DNA from: Vibrio sp. qd031 | GTDB lineage: Bacteria > Pseudomonadota > Gammaproteobacteria > Enterobacterales > Vibrionaceae | Direction of reading: 5' to 3' | DNA: 64,000 nt | Assembly: GCF_002100145.1 (NCBI RefSeq) | Contig: NZ_JXQD01000018.1 | Location: 186,001 to 250,000 of the forward strand | In this document: positions 50,876 through 60,852 of the stretch, one piece after another | How the letters are laid out: each line of letters opens with the position of its first letter | Numbering within the stretch: position 1 is the stretch's first letter | Translations under genes and position numbers: made by a program | The notes under the pieces: generated by a model | Seen by the model: only the letters and a program-made list of their open reading frames with translations | The model's database searches: none | What the model was told of the DNA's origin: nothing

Positions 50876-52660
50876 TTAACTCGCAACGGCCTCACGAGTC
50901 GACTCATTGTCCATCGATTCATTCAGTAAACCTGCATATACTCCACTGGTTTCTAGTAGCTGCTCATGATTGCCGCGTTCGACTATTTCGCCTTGTTCCA
51001 GTACTAAAATTTCATCGGAATGTCGCACCGTACTCAAACGGTGAGCAATGGCGATAATGGTTTTCTCTTCAAACAACCGCTGCATCGCTTTTTGGATCAA
51101 GTCTTCGGTGATCGAGTCCACCGAGCTAGTCGCTTCATCCAACATCATGACTTGCCCACCTTGTGCCACCGCTCGAGCAAATGAGATCAACTGAGTCTGC
51201 CCTACAGATAAGTTGCCACCGTTTTTGTCTAGTACGTTTTCATAATTATTGGGCAGCTGATCAATAAACTTATCCGCGTAAACATAGCGTGCTGCTTGGA
51301 TCACTTGCTCTCTTGAAATAGTCGATTTACCCAATGCGATATTGAACTCCACACTTTCTTCAAACAAGTGAACGTCTTGCATCATCAACGAAAACAGGTG
51401 GCTTGAATCCTCTATCGACAGTTGAGATAACTCGATGCCATTGAGCAATATATTGCCCTCATAGTTTTGATAGGTTTTCGATATCAGACGCAATATGGTT
51501 GACTTGCCCGATCCCGTCGAGCCCACCAACGCAATTTGATGACCTTTCTTAAGTGTAAAAGAGACATTCTTAAGCACATAGGGCGAATCGTCGCTGTAGC
51601 GGAAACTGACGTTTCTAAATTCCAAACTGCTAAAGTCTTTAAGCGATGGCTCTACTTCCTTCGACGGCAACAATGTTCGGCCTTCTTCTTCAAGCGGTTC
51701 GGTAAAGAGCTCCTCTATGTGGTCAAATGCGGCAAATGAGCTTTGAATTGACGCGATTTGTGACGTAAAGTCACGAATAGGCACGAACACTTTTTCGAGC
51801 GTATTGATAAACGCAATCAGCACACCTAGGGTTAATGCCTCTTGCAACACTTGTCCGCTACCGTACCAGATCATCAGTGCCATGGTGATTGAGGTAATAC
51901 CAGATATAAACGCGAATAGAATGGCGTCATATTTGTTGGCCTTTTTCTGAGCTCTTAAAAACTCATCGGTAAAGCCTTTGTACTTAGTTTCCACTTCCTG
52001 TTCGGCGCGGTACAACTGCACGGTTTTTACCCCTAGTAGCGCCTCTTGTAAGTAGCCAATACCCCGTGCGAGTGCCGAGCGAGTAATTTGATACGTCGCA
52101 CGAAGTCGGTTACGAATGTACATGGTGAGGTACATCACGGGAGGCATGATAATCAGTACAATAAGAGTGAGCTTCCAGTCGATAAATGCCATCATGATCA
52201 GCAACGCAATAGTGTTCAGCGAGTCTTTTACTAGCCCCACGATCGATTGCACAAACGAATCACCAATGGTTTCCAAGTCGCTGGTGAGTCGCGACAAGGT
52301 GACCCCTGTAGGGGTATTATCAAAATAGCTTCGCGGCAGTTTGAGTACCCTTCCAAACAGCACTGCGCGCATATCGGTGATGGTAAATTGCCCCGTTTTC
52401 CTCAAGTTATATGAGTAAATGCTGTCGACTATGTAGTTTGCTACCAATACCAGCAGTAAATAGACAATATGTTTGACCAACCCATCTATATTTCCTTGCG
52501 CCAAATGAACATCGATCACCTGGATGATCAACCAAGGAAACAGCAAGCTTGTAGCGATCGATAGAGGCAGCATGGCAATGCCAAGTGCAGCCGAGCGCTG
52601 ATATTTCTTCGCAAATTGAAAAAAATGTTTTAAGTACTTAACGTCAACGCCTTTTAACAT
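50876..52660 (-). CDS. ABC exporter subunit B of a heterodimer (MdlB-like)
   Basis: The 594-residue half-transporter has six helices and an ATPase with Walker A GSTGSGKST, signature LSVGQTQLISFAR and Walker B VMMLDEATSSVD with the catalytic Glu. It resembles MdlB. It pairs with the product of the gene just upstream; the two frames overlap by 7 bp. The heterodimer probably exports lipids, peptides or drugs, but the substrate cannot be told from the sequence. Confidence 0.88.
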   Translation of the reverse strand: MLKGVDVKYLKHFFQFAKKYQRSAALGIAMLPLSIATSLLFPWLIIQVIDVHLAQGNIDGLVKHIVYLLLVLVANYIVDSIYSYNLRKTGQFTITDMRAVLFGRVLKLPRSYFDNTPTGVTLSRLTSDLETIGDSFVQSIVGLVKDSLNTIALLIMMAFIDWKLTLIVLIIMPPVMYLTMYIRNRLRATYQITRSALARGIGYLQEALLGVKTVQLYRAEQEVETKYKGFTDEFLRAQKKANKYDAILFAFISGITSITMALMIWYGSGQVLQEALTLGVLIAFINTLEKVFVPIRDFTSQIASIQSSFAAFDHIEELFTEPLEEEGRTLLPSKEVEPSLKDFSSLEFRNVSFRYSDDSPYVLKNVSFTLKKGHQIALVGSTGSGKSTILRLISKTYQNYEGNILLNGIELSQLSIEDSSHLFSLMMQDVHLFEESVEFNIALGKSTISREQVIQAARYVYADKFIDQLPNNYENVLDKNGGNLSVGQTQLISFARAVAQGGQVMMLDEATSSVDSITEDLIQKAMQRLFEEKTIIAIAHRLSTVRHSDEILVLEQGEIVERGNHEQLLETSGVYAGLLNESMDNESTREAVAS

Positions 52661-54417
52661 GCTTGCGCCTCCGTCTCATTTTGCTGCAACTGCCAAGTTT
52701 CTAAATAGTAGGGGCAGGTTTTTAGCAGTGTTGGATGGTCGCCTTTTGCCAATACTTTGCCTTCTTTAAGCACGATGATCTCATCCATAAACTCAAGCGC
52801 ATTGACTCGATGAGACACCACCAGCACCGATTGTGTTTTCAATCGGCCAAACAGCCCCTCTAAAATCTTACGCTCGGTTTCGTAGTCCACGGCCGACAGC
52901 ACATTATCCATGATGATAAGATCCGCCGGTTTTAATAATGCACGGGCTATGCTTAGGCGCTGTTTTTGACCGCCCGACAACATGATGCCTTTTTCACCCA
53001 CTAAGGTCTGATCACCACTTTCGAAGCGTTCCACATCGGCGGCTAATTGACTCAGTTGCAGTACCTCATCAACCTGTGCCTTAGCAATATCCATATCTTT
53101 GCTGCCAAAGCGAATATTGTCTTCTATCGTGGCAGAAAACAGATAGGGGTCTTGTGTGACCGTTTTAATGTATCGGCGTAAATCGCTGCGCGAAAACTCC
53201 GTTACATCCTTGTCGTCGAGAAAAACGCTTCCCTTGGGAAGATCTAAGTGATGGTTGAGACAGTTAACCAAGGTGGTTTTTCCCGCACCAATACTGCCCA
53301 ACACACCCACTTTCTTGCCAGGGGGAATGTCAAAACTGATATCGTCCAAACTTGGTGCTTCATCACCCGGGTACTGATAGCTCAAATGACGCACCGACAC
53401 TGTCTTGCCTTTTAACCGCTGCACTTCCGCTAACGGCAACTGAGTGACATCGCGCGCTGGTACTTCTGCGTTTAACACAGTTTGAACGCTTTGGATCCCA
53501 ACCATACCTCGCTGGTATATTGTCGCAATACGACCAAGCTGCATTAAAGGCATAGCCAACAATACCGAATAGGTAAGAAACGCCGTGATTTCTCCGAGTG
53601 TTAGCTCTTGGTTCATCAACATATAGCCGCCTAACCCTAAGATCAGTACTTTCATCAGGTTATTTGAGTAATCCAGAACCGGCATTATAAACACTTGGAT
53701 ACGAGTAATTTTCATGCGGCAAGTAAGCAGCAACTGATTGAGTTTTTCTACCTCAGCCAATACCCATGTCGACATCTGCTGGCTTTTAATCAAATCGATC
53801 CCAGATAGGTAGCTCATCAATTGCGCCGATAGATCCTGAAGTCTTCGCATGTGCTCTAAATGAAGATCTTTCATTTGCACAAAGCCAATACGAAACACAA
53901 TAAAGCCTAACGCAATTGGGATCACCGAGTACATGGTCAGCTCTGGAGAGATGCGCCACATCCAGATAGGCGTTAAGGACAGTGCTAGAACAGCGTTAAA
54001 AAACTGCAAAAAGCCTGTGCCAAACAACAACCTAACTCCTACCAAATCATTGTTGATAATGGAGATAAGTTTGCCCGACGCAAATCGCTGATGAAAACTA
54101 TTGGGCAGACGATTAAGTTTATACATTAAATCGTTTTTCAGCGCCGCCTCAGTGATCCGCCCAGGGTTTAGTGCATAGATGCGTGACAGTATGCGGATCC
54201 CGATCATCAACACCGACATCACAACCACAATGGCAACATAGGTTTTTAACTGCTCGTGCCCCGCACTAGACGAGTCGTCAATCAAATCAATCGCGAGTTG
54301 TATATAGCGCGGGATTTCGACTTGCAGCCAGTTCACTAGAAAAATAAAAATTATCGCGAGTACATACGACTTACGATTCAGTTTGAGATAACGAAGAATA
54401 AATTCAGTTTTGGTCAT
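52654..54417 (-). CDS. ABC exporter subunit A of a heterodimer (MdlA-like)
   Basis: This partner half-transporter has GSIGAGKTTL as Walker A, LSGGQKQRLSIAR, and a Walker B reading LIIMDNVLSAVD. Asn stands where active ATPases have Glu, so this is the degenerate-site partner usual in heterodimeric exporters. The ATG at 54417 is preferred to a start at 54510, because it gives family length, GTGAG lies upstream, and the longer form would fully overlap the preceding small gene in another frame. Confidence 0.87.
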   Translation of the reverse strand: MTKTEFILRYLKLNRKSYVLAIIFIFLVNWLQVEIPRYIQLAIDLIDDSSSAGHEQLKTYVAIVVVMSVLMIGIRILSRIYALNPGRITEAALKNDLMYKLNRLPNSFHQRFASGKLISIINNDLVGVRLLFGTGFLQFFNAVLALSLTPIWMWRISPELTMYSVIPIALGFIVFRIGFVQMKDLHLEHMRRLQDLSAQLMSYLSGIDLIKSQQMSTWVLAEVEKLNQLLLTCRMKITRIQVFIMPVLDYSNNLMKVLILGLGGYMLMNQELTLGEITAFLTYSVLLAMPLMQLGRIATIYQRGMVGIQSVQTVLNAEVPARDVTQLPLAEVQRLKGKTVSVRHLSYQYPGDEAPSLDDISFDIPPGKKVGVLGSIGAGKTTLVNCLNHHLDLPKGSVFLDDKDVTEFSRSDLRRYIKTVTQDPYLFSATIEDNIRFGSKDMDIAKAQVDEVLQLSQLAADVERFESGDQTLVGEKGIMLSGGQKQRLSIARALLKPADLIIMDNVLSAVDYETERKILEGLFGRLKTQSVLVVSHRVNALEFMDEIIVLKEGKVLAKGDHPTLLKTCPYYLETWQLQQNETEAQAC

Positions 54418-54643
54418 GAGACTCACTGCTGTTCGATAGTTTGGCATCTTGTGGGTCAATGCCGTAGAAGGCTTTACAGGCTTTAATGATGGACTGGCGA
54501 GGATCGCCAAAAGACTCTAATTCATCGAGTAGCCATTCTGGTAAACGGACTGGACGGGTTTTTATCCCGGGTTTACGTCCACAACCAGGGCGCGGACCGC
54601 CACGAGCGCAACAACGAGCCCTGTTGTCTTTTTTGTCGTCCAT
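54404..54643 (-). CDS. Small basic protein, possible ribbon-helix-helix regulator
   Basis: The 79-residue protein begins MDDKKDNRARCCARGGPRPG, continues CGRKPGIKTRPVRLPEWLLDEL and ends in an acidic tail. A Gly/Arg/Pro-rich arm followed by a short strand and helix pair is like RHH-type DNA-binding proteins. Its end overlaps the exporter subunit A start by 14 bp, so it may control that operon. Family assignment is inference. Confidence 0.55.
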   Translation of the reverse strand: MDDKKDNRARCCARGGPRPGCGRKPGIKTRPVRLPEWLLDELESFGDPRQSIIKACKAFYGIDPQDAKLSNSSESHDQN

Positions 54644-54768
54644 GATGTACCCAATTTGGAGAGATTTGATTAGTGTACACTTTTCAAATCGACTTGGCAC
54701 TTACAACTGCATTAAGATGTTGATGCTCATCGCACTGCCAATTCTATGGTGCGGATAAAGCGACGTCG

Positions 54769-55113
54769 TTAATGAGCTTGTTCTCTATATCGTGAAAGCT
54801 CTGTCAGCAACCACTCACTGCTTTTTATCGTGGGCTGGCCTTCACAATGCACTTTATAGTGCTTACGACTCATCAGGCTTTTAGTGGCCGAGTACGCAAT
54901 GAAGTCTTCCGCTGTTTTGATGTCATCGGCATAGTAATCGGCTTTTTTCATGATGTGCTCAGTGGCTTCAACGCCATTGTGAATATTGCCATTTCGTTCA
55001 TATTGGCATTGGGTATTATTAACAAATTCAATCAGATGATCGACTTCATCTTGAGTATCAGCTAATACACTTACCGATACCAGCAAGCTAAAAAGCGCAA
55101 TAAGTCGTTTCAT
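54769..55113 (-). CDS. DUF5329 (YfeK-like) periplasmic protein
   Basis: The 114-residue protein has a signal peptide (about 1-18, cleaved after VLA) and the DUF5329 pattern: DEVDHLIEFVNNTQCQYERNG, KADYYADDIKTAEDFIAYSA and SEWLLTELSRYR. Two Cys could form a disulfide. Function is unknown. Single gene. Confidence 0.85.
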   Translation of the reverse strand: MKRLIALFSLLVSVSVLADTQDEVDHLIEFVNNTQCQYERNGNIHNGVEATEHIMKKADYYADDIKTAEDFIAYSATKSLMSRKHYKVHCEGQPTIKSSEWLLTELSRYREQAH

Positions 55114-55242
55114 ACTCGTCTCTCTCTAAAAGTCATGCCTGTCTTACAATATAAGTGCACCATGCCGCAATGCTGGCAATTATACCTAATTTTCTGCACA
55201 AACAACTTGAGGCCTTGCCAATTACCGCAATAGTGCCAACGA

Positions 55243-56643
55243 CTACGCCAAGCTCTGTTTTATAGGGGCATCGGATTTGTTAGCGTTTTCGTCATCGATC
55301 GCTCGCTGAGGTTGATGTCGGACGAAAAAACCCAGTGCTAGAGCAAAAGTGAGTACTTCACCAATTGGCAGTGCAAGTACAAAGCGCGTATCGTCAAACA
55401 TCATATACAGCAGAACGAGAAGCGATGCTGGGAAAATCAAACTGCGACACAAAGATACCACCCCCGATTGGAATGGCAGGTGAATTGCGGTTAGATAACC
55501 TGAGATGGTCATATTTACCCCTGCAAAAATGAAGATTGGCCATACGTAATAAACAAACTCAATGGCGATTGCTACCGTTTTATCGGCCCCTTTTGCATCC
55601 ACAAATAGATAAATTAATGACTCGTTAAACAGCAGCAATATTGCGATAAACAACACACTGAGTAAGCTGGTCATCGAAAATGTAATGGCTAAAAACTGCT
55701 TTAAGCGCTGTGTGTTTTGCGCACCAAAATTCTGGCTAAGCATCACTTGCGCGGTATCTGAAATAGAGAAGTAGATCATGAACCCGATCATCAGCAAATA
55801 ATTGAGCACGGTAATGGCGGCGACGCCATCCACTCCGGCGCGGTGAATCAACATCAGGTTAAAAATAAACGCGATGATCCCGCCAGAGATTTCATTAATG
55901 AATTCCGATAGTCCATTGTAGGCGGCCTTAAACACCTCAGACCAATTCTTTTGCCGTAATGAAAAGCGCAACTTACGTTTGCGACTCAAAAAATAGGTCA
56001 GCAATGTGAGCAGTGGCAGTAACTGTGATAAACCCGTTGCCCATGCTGCACCGCTTAACCCCCAGCCAAACACGCCGATAAACAGATAGTCGAGTACCAT
56101 ATTGACCACTGAACCCATCACCAAGGCCGTTGCCGCTAGTGAGGGAAACCCATCGAGTCGAACAAAAAAGTACAATACGATAGTGACCAACTGAGCGAGT
56201 AAAAACGGCATGATCACGCGATAGTAATCACTCATTAGTGGTATGAGTTCGTCAGTAGCGCCAAGCAAACCGAATAGAGACGATTCAAACACTAAACCCA
56301 GTGCAATAATGACGATGGCGTAACCAATTACTGCGATCAATGTTTTACTGAATATGCCAGATGCCGCTGCTGTGTTTTTCTCTCCGAGGTATTTGCCACC
56401 ACGTACTGAGCCGCCAATCGACAGCATTAGTCCAACACCAAATAGCACCGACAATATAGGAATGATCAGATTTACCGCGGCCAACGCGGTAACGCCAACA
56501 TAATTACCAATAAAGATACCGTCAACGATAGAGGCTGAACTCATCGCGAGCATCCCTACAATTGACGGCAAAAGGTATTTCAAGAATGTGCTGAGGATAG
56601 GTCCGTCTAACGCTTTATTGTCTTGGTCTTGTGTAGCTTCCAT
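55243..56643 (-). CDS. MATE family efflux transporter
   Basis: The 466-residue protein has twelve helices in two six-helix halves with MATE features such as LPSIVGMLAMSSASIVDGIFIGNYVG in the first half and a related segment after about residue 235 (LSQNFGAQNT region). MATE pumps export cationic drugs or metabolites with Na+ or H+. It belongs to the MepA/DinF-like side of the family by overall look. The substrate is unknown. Confidence 0.9.
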   Translation of the reverse strand: MEATQDQDNKALDGPILSTFLKYLLPSIVGMLAMSSASIVDGIFIGNYVGVTALAAVNLIIPILSVLFGVGLMLSIGGSVRGGKYLGEKNTAAASGIFSKTLIAVIGYAIVIIALGLVFESSLFGLLGATDELIPLMSDYYRVIMPFLLAQLVTIVLYFFVRLDGFPSLAATALVMGSVVNMVLDYLFIGVFGWGLSGAAWATGLSQLLPLLTLLTYFLSRKRKLRFSLRQKNWSEVFKAAYNGLSEFINEISGGIIAFIFNLMLIHRAGVDGVAAITVLNYLLMIGFMIYFSISDTAQVMLSQNFGAQNTQRLKQFLAITFSMTSLLSVLFIAILLLFNESLIYLFVDAKGADKTVAIAIEFVYYVWPIFIFAGVNMTISGYLTAIHLPFQSGVVSLCRSLIFPASLLVLLYMMFDDTRFVLALPIGEVLTFALALGFFVRHQPQRAIDDENANKSDAPIKQSLA

Positions 56644-56760
56644 GTACGACTCTGGCTTTAAAAAATGCCCTGCGACCTTAACAAGAAACGAGTTGGATCA
56701 CTACTCAACTTTTAAACTCTGAAGAGAATCTACGCGCCACTTAAGTCCACTTTTGAAGTA

Positions 56761-56786
56761 ATACCAACCTAAGCATTTACCTGATC
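56761..56786 (+). repeat. Half copy of the dispersed ATACC element
   Basis: ATACCAACCTAAGCATTTAC followed by CTGATCA matches the left half of the element at 14202-14252. The right inverted end is absent here. Confidence 0.5.
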
Positions 56787-56941
56787 ATTCTTGCTTGTTA
56801 AAATCACTGTTAATGGCGTTAAAGATTTTGTAGGTAGAACAACTGCCTACGGCAATCTTTGCCTTGCTCTCAGCGATTTTTCCGTCGTAATTTTCTGACC
56901 AGTTAATGACTTCGATTGCTATAAATAATCGCGGTCGTTGA

Positions 56942-57172
56942 TTAAGACTCAATACTACAAATGCGTTGCGCAATAAGATTAATGCGCTTTGCAAACAAAA
57001 AGATAAAGGTAAACGCTATTGGCCATGCGACGACAAATGCCGCTCCCCAGCGAGCGGGAAAGTTGGCGTCGATTCCAGTATTAACGGCAGTAACGACTGC
57101 GGTCATTAGCGTCACCATCAGCACAGACATCAAAAATGGACCTACAACGGGAAGTAATCTTTTGGGTAACAT
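56942..57172 (-). CDS. DUF2798 family two-helix membrane protein
   Basis: The 76-residue protein MLPKRLLPVVGPFLMSVLMV... has two membrane helices around NTGIDANFPARWGAAFVVAWP, the DUF2798 signature. Function unknown. The ATG at 57172 has AGGAGTCAGC before it and gives family length. A frame at 56785-56994 overlaps its end and is doubtful. Confidence 0.82.
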   Translation of the reverse strand: MLPKRLLPVVGPFLMSVLMVTLMTAVVTAVNTGIDANFPARWGAAFVVAWPIAFTFIFLFAKRINLIAQRICSIES

Positions 57173-57404
57173 GCTGACTCCTAGTTTACTATTCTGAAGA
57201 TAATTTAGCACTTACTAATATACGGTGCAAGCCGTTAATTATCATGGATTATTCGGACTAATATCTATAGTCCTTTACCCCACTCGCCATGTCCCTCTCA
57301 TTAATTGTCACAAATTATTAACGTATTTATGAAAGATTCTGCAACCCAGTTAGGTCTGATTAAAGCATACGACGATAAAACAACTACTTGATTAATGGAA
57401 TTCT

Positions 57405-58541
57405 ATGTCTGATCACGGATTGAACAAAGACGCACTTCCCCAAACTAGCTACACCACACCTGGGATGCCGACGCTTAAAGCAAGCACAAAGAAAGTCAGT
57501 TTTTTCGAGTTTTGGCCTACTTGGTTGGTGTACATTCCCGTTGGATTTCAGTGGCTATTGCTGTCACTTCGCTACCGCTCGTTAACACTGCCTTTACTAG
57601 CCAACCCAAGATTGCCACTGTCAGGGATGGTTGGCGTTGGAAAAAGCCAGCTACTGAGCCAGGCTCAAGGCAAATGCAAACAAGCTATTCTGCCTTGGTT
57701 TACTCATACTAAAACCGCCGCACCTATAGACGAACAAGTCACTCAAATTGAAGCAAACTTTGCTCAGATCAACACCCACTATCCAGTCGTCGCGAAACCC
57801 GATATTGGCTGTCGCGGCATTGGCGTTAAGTTAGTCCACAATAGCGAGCAGTTAAGTGGGGTTTTGCAGCACTACCCACACGACGCCAACGTAATGATCC
57901 AGTCGTTAAGTCAATACGAACCGGAAGCGGGCGTGTTTTATGTCAGAGATCCCCAAGCGCCTAAGGGCCGAATTATTTCTCTCGCGTTAAAATATACCCC
58001 GTTTGTTGTCGGTGACGGCCGCTCTACCCTAGGTGAGCTGATCCAAGCTGATGCACGGGCAAGCCAACTTACCCATTTGTACAGCACACGGCACCAAGCA
58101 AACTGGGATCGCGTGATTGAACAAGACAAACCCTTCAAACTGGTATTTTCGGCATCCCATTCAAAGGGCGCTATTTTTACCAACGCCAATCATCTTATCA
58201 CTGACGAGCTGCAATCTTCGCTCAATGAAATCATGAGCGACTTACCCGAGTTCCATTACGGCCGCTTGGACGTAAAGTTCAAAGATATTGAGCATCTTCA
58301 GCAAGGAAAAACGCTAGAAATTATAGAGATAAACAGTGCCAGCAGCGAATCACTGCATATATGGGATAGCAGCACACCATTTTTAGAAGCGATGCGTGCA
58401 CTACTGTTTCAATATCGTCTTCTGTTTGCGTTCGGTGATTCCCAAAGAAAGCGTGGCCACAAGCCACCAGGAGTTCGATCATTATTAACCCATTGGCAAA
58501 AAGAGCGTGCGCTAAGCCGTTTATACCCACTCACGGATTGA
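57405..58541 (+). CDS. ATP-grasp protein (D-Ala-D-Ala ligase-like)
   Basis: The 378-residue protein has a hydrophobic stretch near 38-55 and an ATP-grasp core: YPVVAKPDIGCRGIGVKLV (nucleotide-binding loop), FVVGDGRSTLGELI and LEIIEINSASSES with the metal-binding acidic residues. ATP-grasp enzymes join a carboxylate to an amine or thiol by an acyl-phosphate. The gene starts a tight cluster and lies 9 bp before olsF, so its product could modify or supply an amino acid for lipid synthesis. That link is inference. Confidence 0.8.
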   Translation: MSDHGLNKDALPQTSYTTPGMPTLKASTKKVSFFEFWPTWLVYIPVGFQWLLLSLRYRSLTLPLLANPRLPLSGMVGVGKSQLLSQAQGKCKQAILPWFTHTKTAAPIDEQVTQIEANFAQINTHYPVVAKPDIGCRGIGVKLVHNSEQLSGVLQHYPHDANVMIQSLSQYEPEAGVFYVRDPQAPKGRIISLALKYTPFVVGDGRSTLGELIQADARASQLTHLYSTRHQANWDRVIEQDKPFKLVFSASHSKGAIFTNANHLITDELQSSLNEIMSDLPEFHYGRLDVKFKDIEHLQQGKTLEIIEINSASSESLHIWDSSTPFLEAMRALLFQYRLLFAFGDSQRKRGHKPPGVRSLLTHWQKERALSRLYPLTD

Positions 58542-58550
58542 GGAAATGTT

Positions 58551-60350
58551 ATGAGTCACTCACAAGCCCTACAGCAATCGCACAGTCCTTTTCAGCTCAA
58601 CCTAAGCTGGCGTTTTATCGCTAAAGGCATTGAAAAACTGCTTGGGTTGGAAGCGTTAGAATATCATTATCAAAACCGCCCAACACCGCTTAGCGACAAA
58701 GCAGAGAACACCCAACAGTTTCTTCGCTATACCATGGATACCTTAGGGTTTAGTCTCCAGCTGGACAATCCACAACAGCTAGCAAGCATCCCTAAAGAAG
58801 GCGCTTGCATCATGGTAAGTAACCACCCACTTGGCGGTCTTGAGGGGGTGGCGATGAGTGAGCAATTGCTTAAAGTGAGGCCAGACCTAAAAGTACTGAC
58901 TAACCAAATGCTGAAATCTATTCCAGAGCTTTCGGATCTGTTTATTGGCGTAGATGTGTTAGCAAGTGACGCTAGAAAAGCCAACAGCAAAGGCATGCGG
59001 GAGCTATGTCGCCACTTAAGTAAAGGTGGCGCAGTGTTGATTTATCCATCGGGTATGGTTTCCGCTCCAAGCTGGAGCAACAGACAAATCACCGACAGAG
59101 CTTGGTCTGATATCGTTGGACGTTTGGCGCGTCGTTACCAATGCCCTTGTGTTCCCTTTTATGTGGATGGACGCAACAGCAACTTTTTTTATGCAGCGGG
59201 GCTTATTCACCCACGCTTACGCACTGCATTATTGGCTAAACAGCTGATCAACAAACAAGGCAAAACATTTCATTACCGATGCGGCAATGTGATCACCGCA
59301 AAAGAGCTCGATGGCCTAAGCGATCACCAAGCCATTACCCACTATTTACGTATGACCTCTGAGTTTTTGGCGCCGCAACACAGCAAAGAGCACCATTACC
59401 AAAAACACGCAGAACTTCAACCCATCGCATCATTGCCAAGTCACACTCAGCAACTTGAAAAGCATTTAGAAGGCTTATTGGCCTATCGCCTTGTGCAGTT
59501 TAAAGAATTCAGCTGCTACTGTGCGCCCTACTATGAGCTTGGGCCCGTAATGACCGAAATCGCTCAAGCACGAGAGGTCACATTTCGCGCCGCTGGAGAA
59601 GGTACGGGCAATAGTGAAGACAGCGATCAATTTGATCCCCACTATCTGCATCTTTTCGTCTGGGATCATCAGGCAGGTAAAATTGTCGGGGGTTATCGCA
59701 TTGGTCGCTGCGACGACATCATTGCAGAGCACGGAATCTCGGCCCTCTATAGTCGTTCGCTGTACCACTATGAAGAGGGCTACTTGAAAAAGTTGGGTAA
59801 CGCGTTAGAAATTGGCCGCTCATTTGTCGTCCCAAGTTATCAGCGCCATCCTCGTGCCTTGGATCTGCTTTGGAAGGGGATTGGTGCCTACGTTGCGCAA
59901 AACCCCGCCTATCACACACTGTTTGGTAGCGTGAGTATATCGCAAGAACATAGCACATTAGCCCGCGCTTTTATCTCCGACTCGATGATGTCCGCCTATC
60001 GCGCCGAGCAAGAGTTTCTCGCCGATATTCGCCCTGTGAGCCCCCTAAAAGTGAAAGGGAAAGTATGGAGTGCGGAAGTCTTGTCGTCACTGGGCAACAT
60101 TGCGGTGATCAATAAACTTGTCGGTCATTGCGATGCAGGAAAATCTGTGCCGATATTACTTCGACACTACTTAAGCCTTAACGGCCGTTTTGTCTGCTTT
60201 AGTGTGAACAAAAACTTTAACGATGCTCTAGACGGACTTATTTTAGTGGACTTACGTAAGACCCCAAGTAAGTACCTTAAACGCTACCTAGGAGAGAAAG
60301 GTAGTCAGGAATTTCTTAATCAATGGACTGAACATGAAGACGCTGCGTAA
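58551..60350 (+). CDS. olsF: Bifunctional ornithine lipid synthase OlsF-like
   Basis: The N-terminal half is a PlsC/OlsA-like O-acyltransferase with NHPLGGLEG (His92) and LIYPSGMVSAPSW. The C-terminal half (about 310-480) is an OlsB-like GNAT N-acyltransferase with EGTGNSEDSDQFDPHYLHLF, IVGGYRIGR and ALEIGRSFVVP. This fusion makes ornithine lipids from ornithine and two acyl-ACPs, and is known in Vibrio and Serratia. Length 599 is typical. It overlaps the next gene by 17 bp. Confidence 0.9.
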   Translation: MSHSQALQQSHSPFQLNLSWRFIAKGIEKLLGLEALEYHYQNRPTPLSDKAENTQQFLRYTMDTLGFSLQLDNPQQLASIPKEGACIMVSNHPLGGLEGVAMSEQLLKVRPDLKVLTNQMLKSIPELSDLFIGVDVLASDARKANSKGMRELCRHLSKGGAVLIYPSGMVSAPSWSNRQITDRAWSDIVGRLARRYQCPCVPFYVDGRNSNFFYAAGLIHPRLRTALLAKQLINKQGKTFHYRCGNVITAKELDGLSDHQAITHYLRMTSEFLAPQHSKEHHYQKHAELQPIASLPSHTQQLEKHLEGLLAYRLVQFKEFSCYCAPYYELGPVMTEIAQAREVTFRAAGEGTGNSEDSDQFDPHYLHLFVWDHQAGKIVGGYRIGRCDDIIAEHGISALYSRSLYHYEEGYLKKLGNALEIGRSFVVPSYQRHPRALDLLWKGIGAYVAQNPAYHTLFGSVSISQEHSTLARAFISDSMMSAYRAEQEFLADIRPVSPLKVKGKVWSAEVLSSLGNIAVINKLVGHCDAGKSVPILLRHYLSLNGRFVCFSVNKNFNDALDGLILVDLRKTPSKYLKRYLGEKGSQEFLNQWTEHEDAA

Positions 60351-60852
60351 TTCGACAAACGATGCATTAAAACAAGTAAAACAGCTGATCCTCGCGTTTG
60401 AGGGGTCAGAGCAAAGCAATCTCTATAATGTCCCACCTGACAATGTTATGTCGGGCGTTGGCAAGCATGTGCGGCACATTTTGGACCACTTTTTGGCGTT
60501 TCAACAAGGCCTTATCAGTGGATGCGTAGACTACAATGTAAGACACAGAGATGGGCGTTTAGAAGACGACCCACAACTCGCACTTGCATTGCTTGACGAT
60601 ATTTCTGATTGGCTTGAACACACCAGCATTACAGACCGCACCATTGACGTTGAAAGTGAGATTTCGGTGAGCGACAGCATTAATCAACATTTTCGCTCTA
60701 GCATCAGCCGCGAACTGTGTTATCTGATTAATCACACTATCCACCACGTTGCGTACGCCAAACTGCTGACGGCTCAACACGGTGTGACCATCGATGATGG
60801 ATTGGGCATAGCGCCAAGTACCGCGACATACCTTAGGGGGCAACAAGCATAG
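60334..60852 (+). CDS. DinB superfamily four-helix protein
   Basis: The 172-residue protein has GVGKHVRHILDHFLAF, DYNVRHRDGRLEDDP and LINHTIHHVAYAKLL; the three histidines are placed as in metal-binding DinB-type bundles. Members include thiol transferases and hydrolases; the reaction here is unknown. It overlaps olsF by 17 bp, and its TAG overlaps the next GTG by one base, so translation is probably coupled. Confidence 0.85.
   Translation: MKTLRNSTNDALKQVKQLILAFEGSEQSNLYNVPPDNVMSGVGKHVRHILDHFLAFQQGLISGCVDYNVRHRDGRLEDDPQLALALLDDISDWLEHTSITDRTIDVESEISVSDSINQHFRSSISRELCYLINHTIHHVAYAKLLTAQHGVTIDDGLGIAPSTATYLRGQQA

Noticed and set aside
56785..56994. 69-residue minus-strand frame after the DUF2798 gene
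   Set aside because: It overlaps the DUF2798 gene in another frame and has no clear start signal or recognisable motif.
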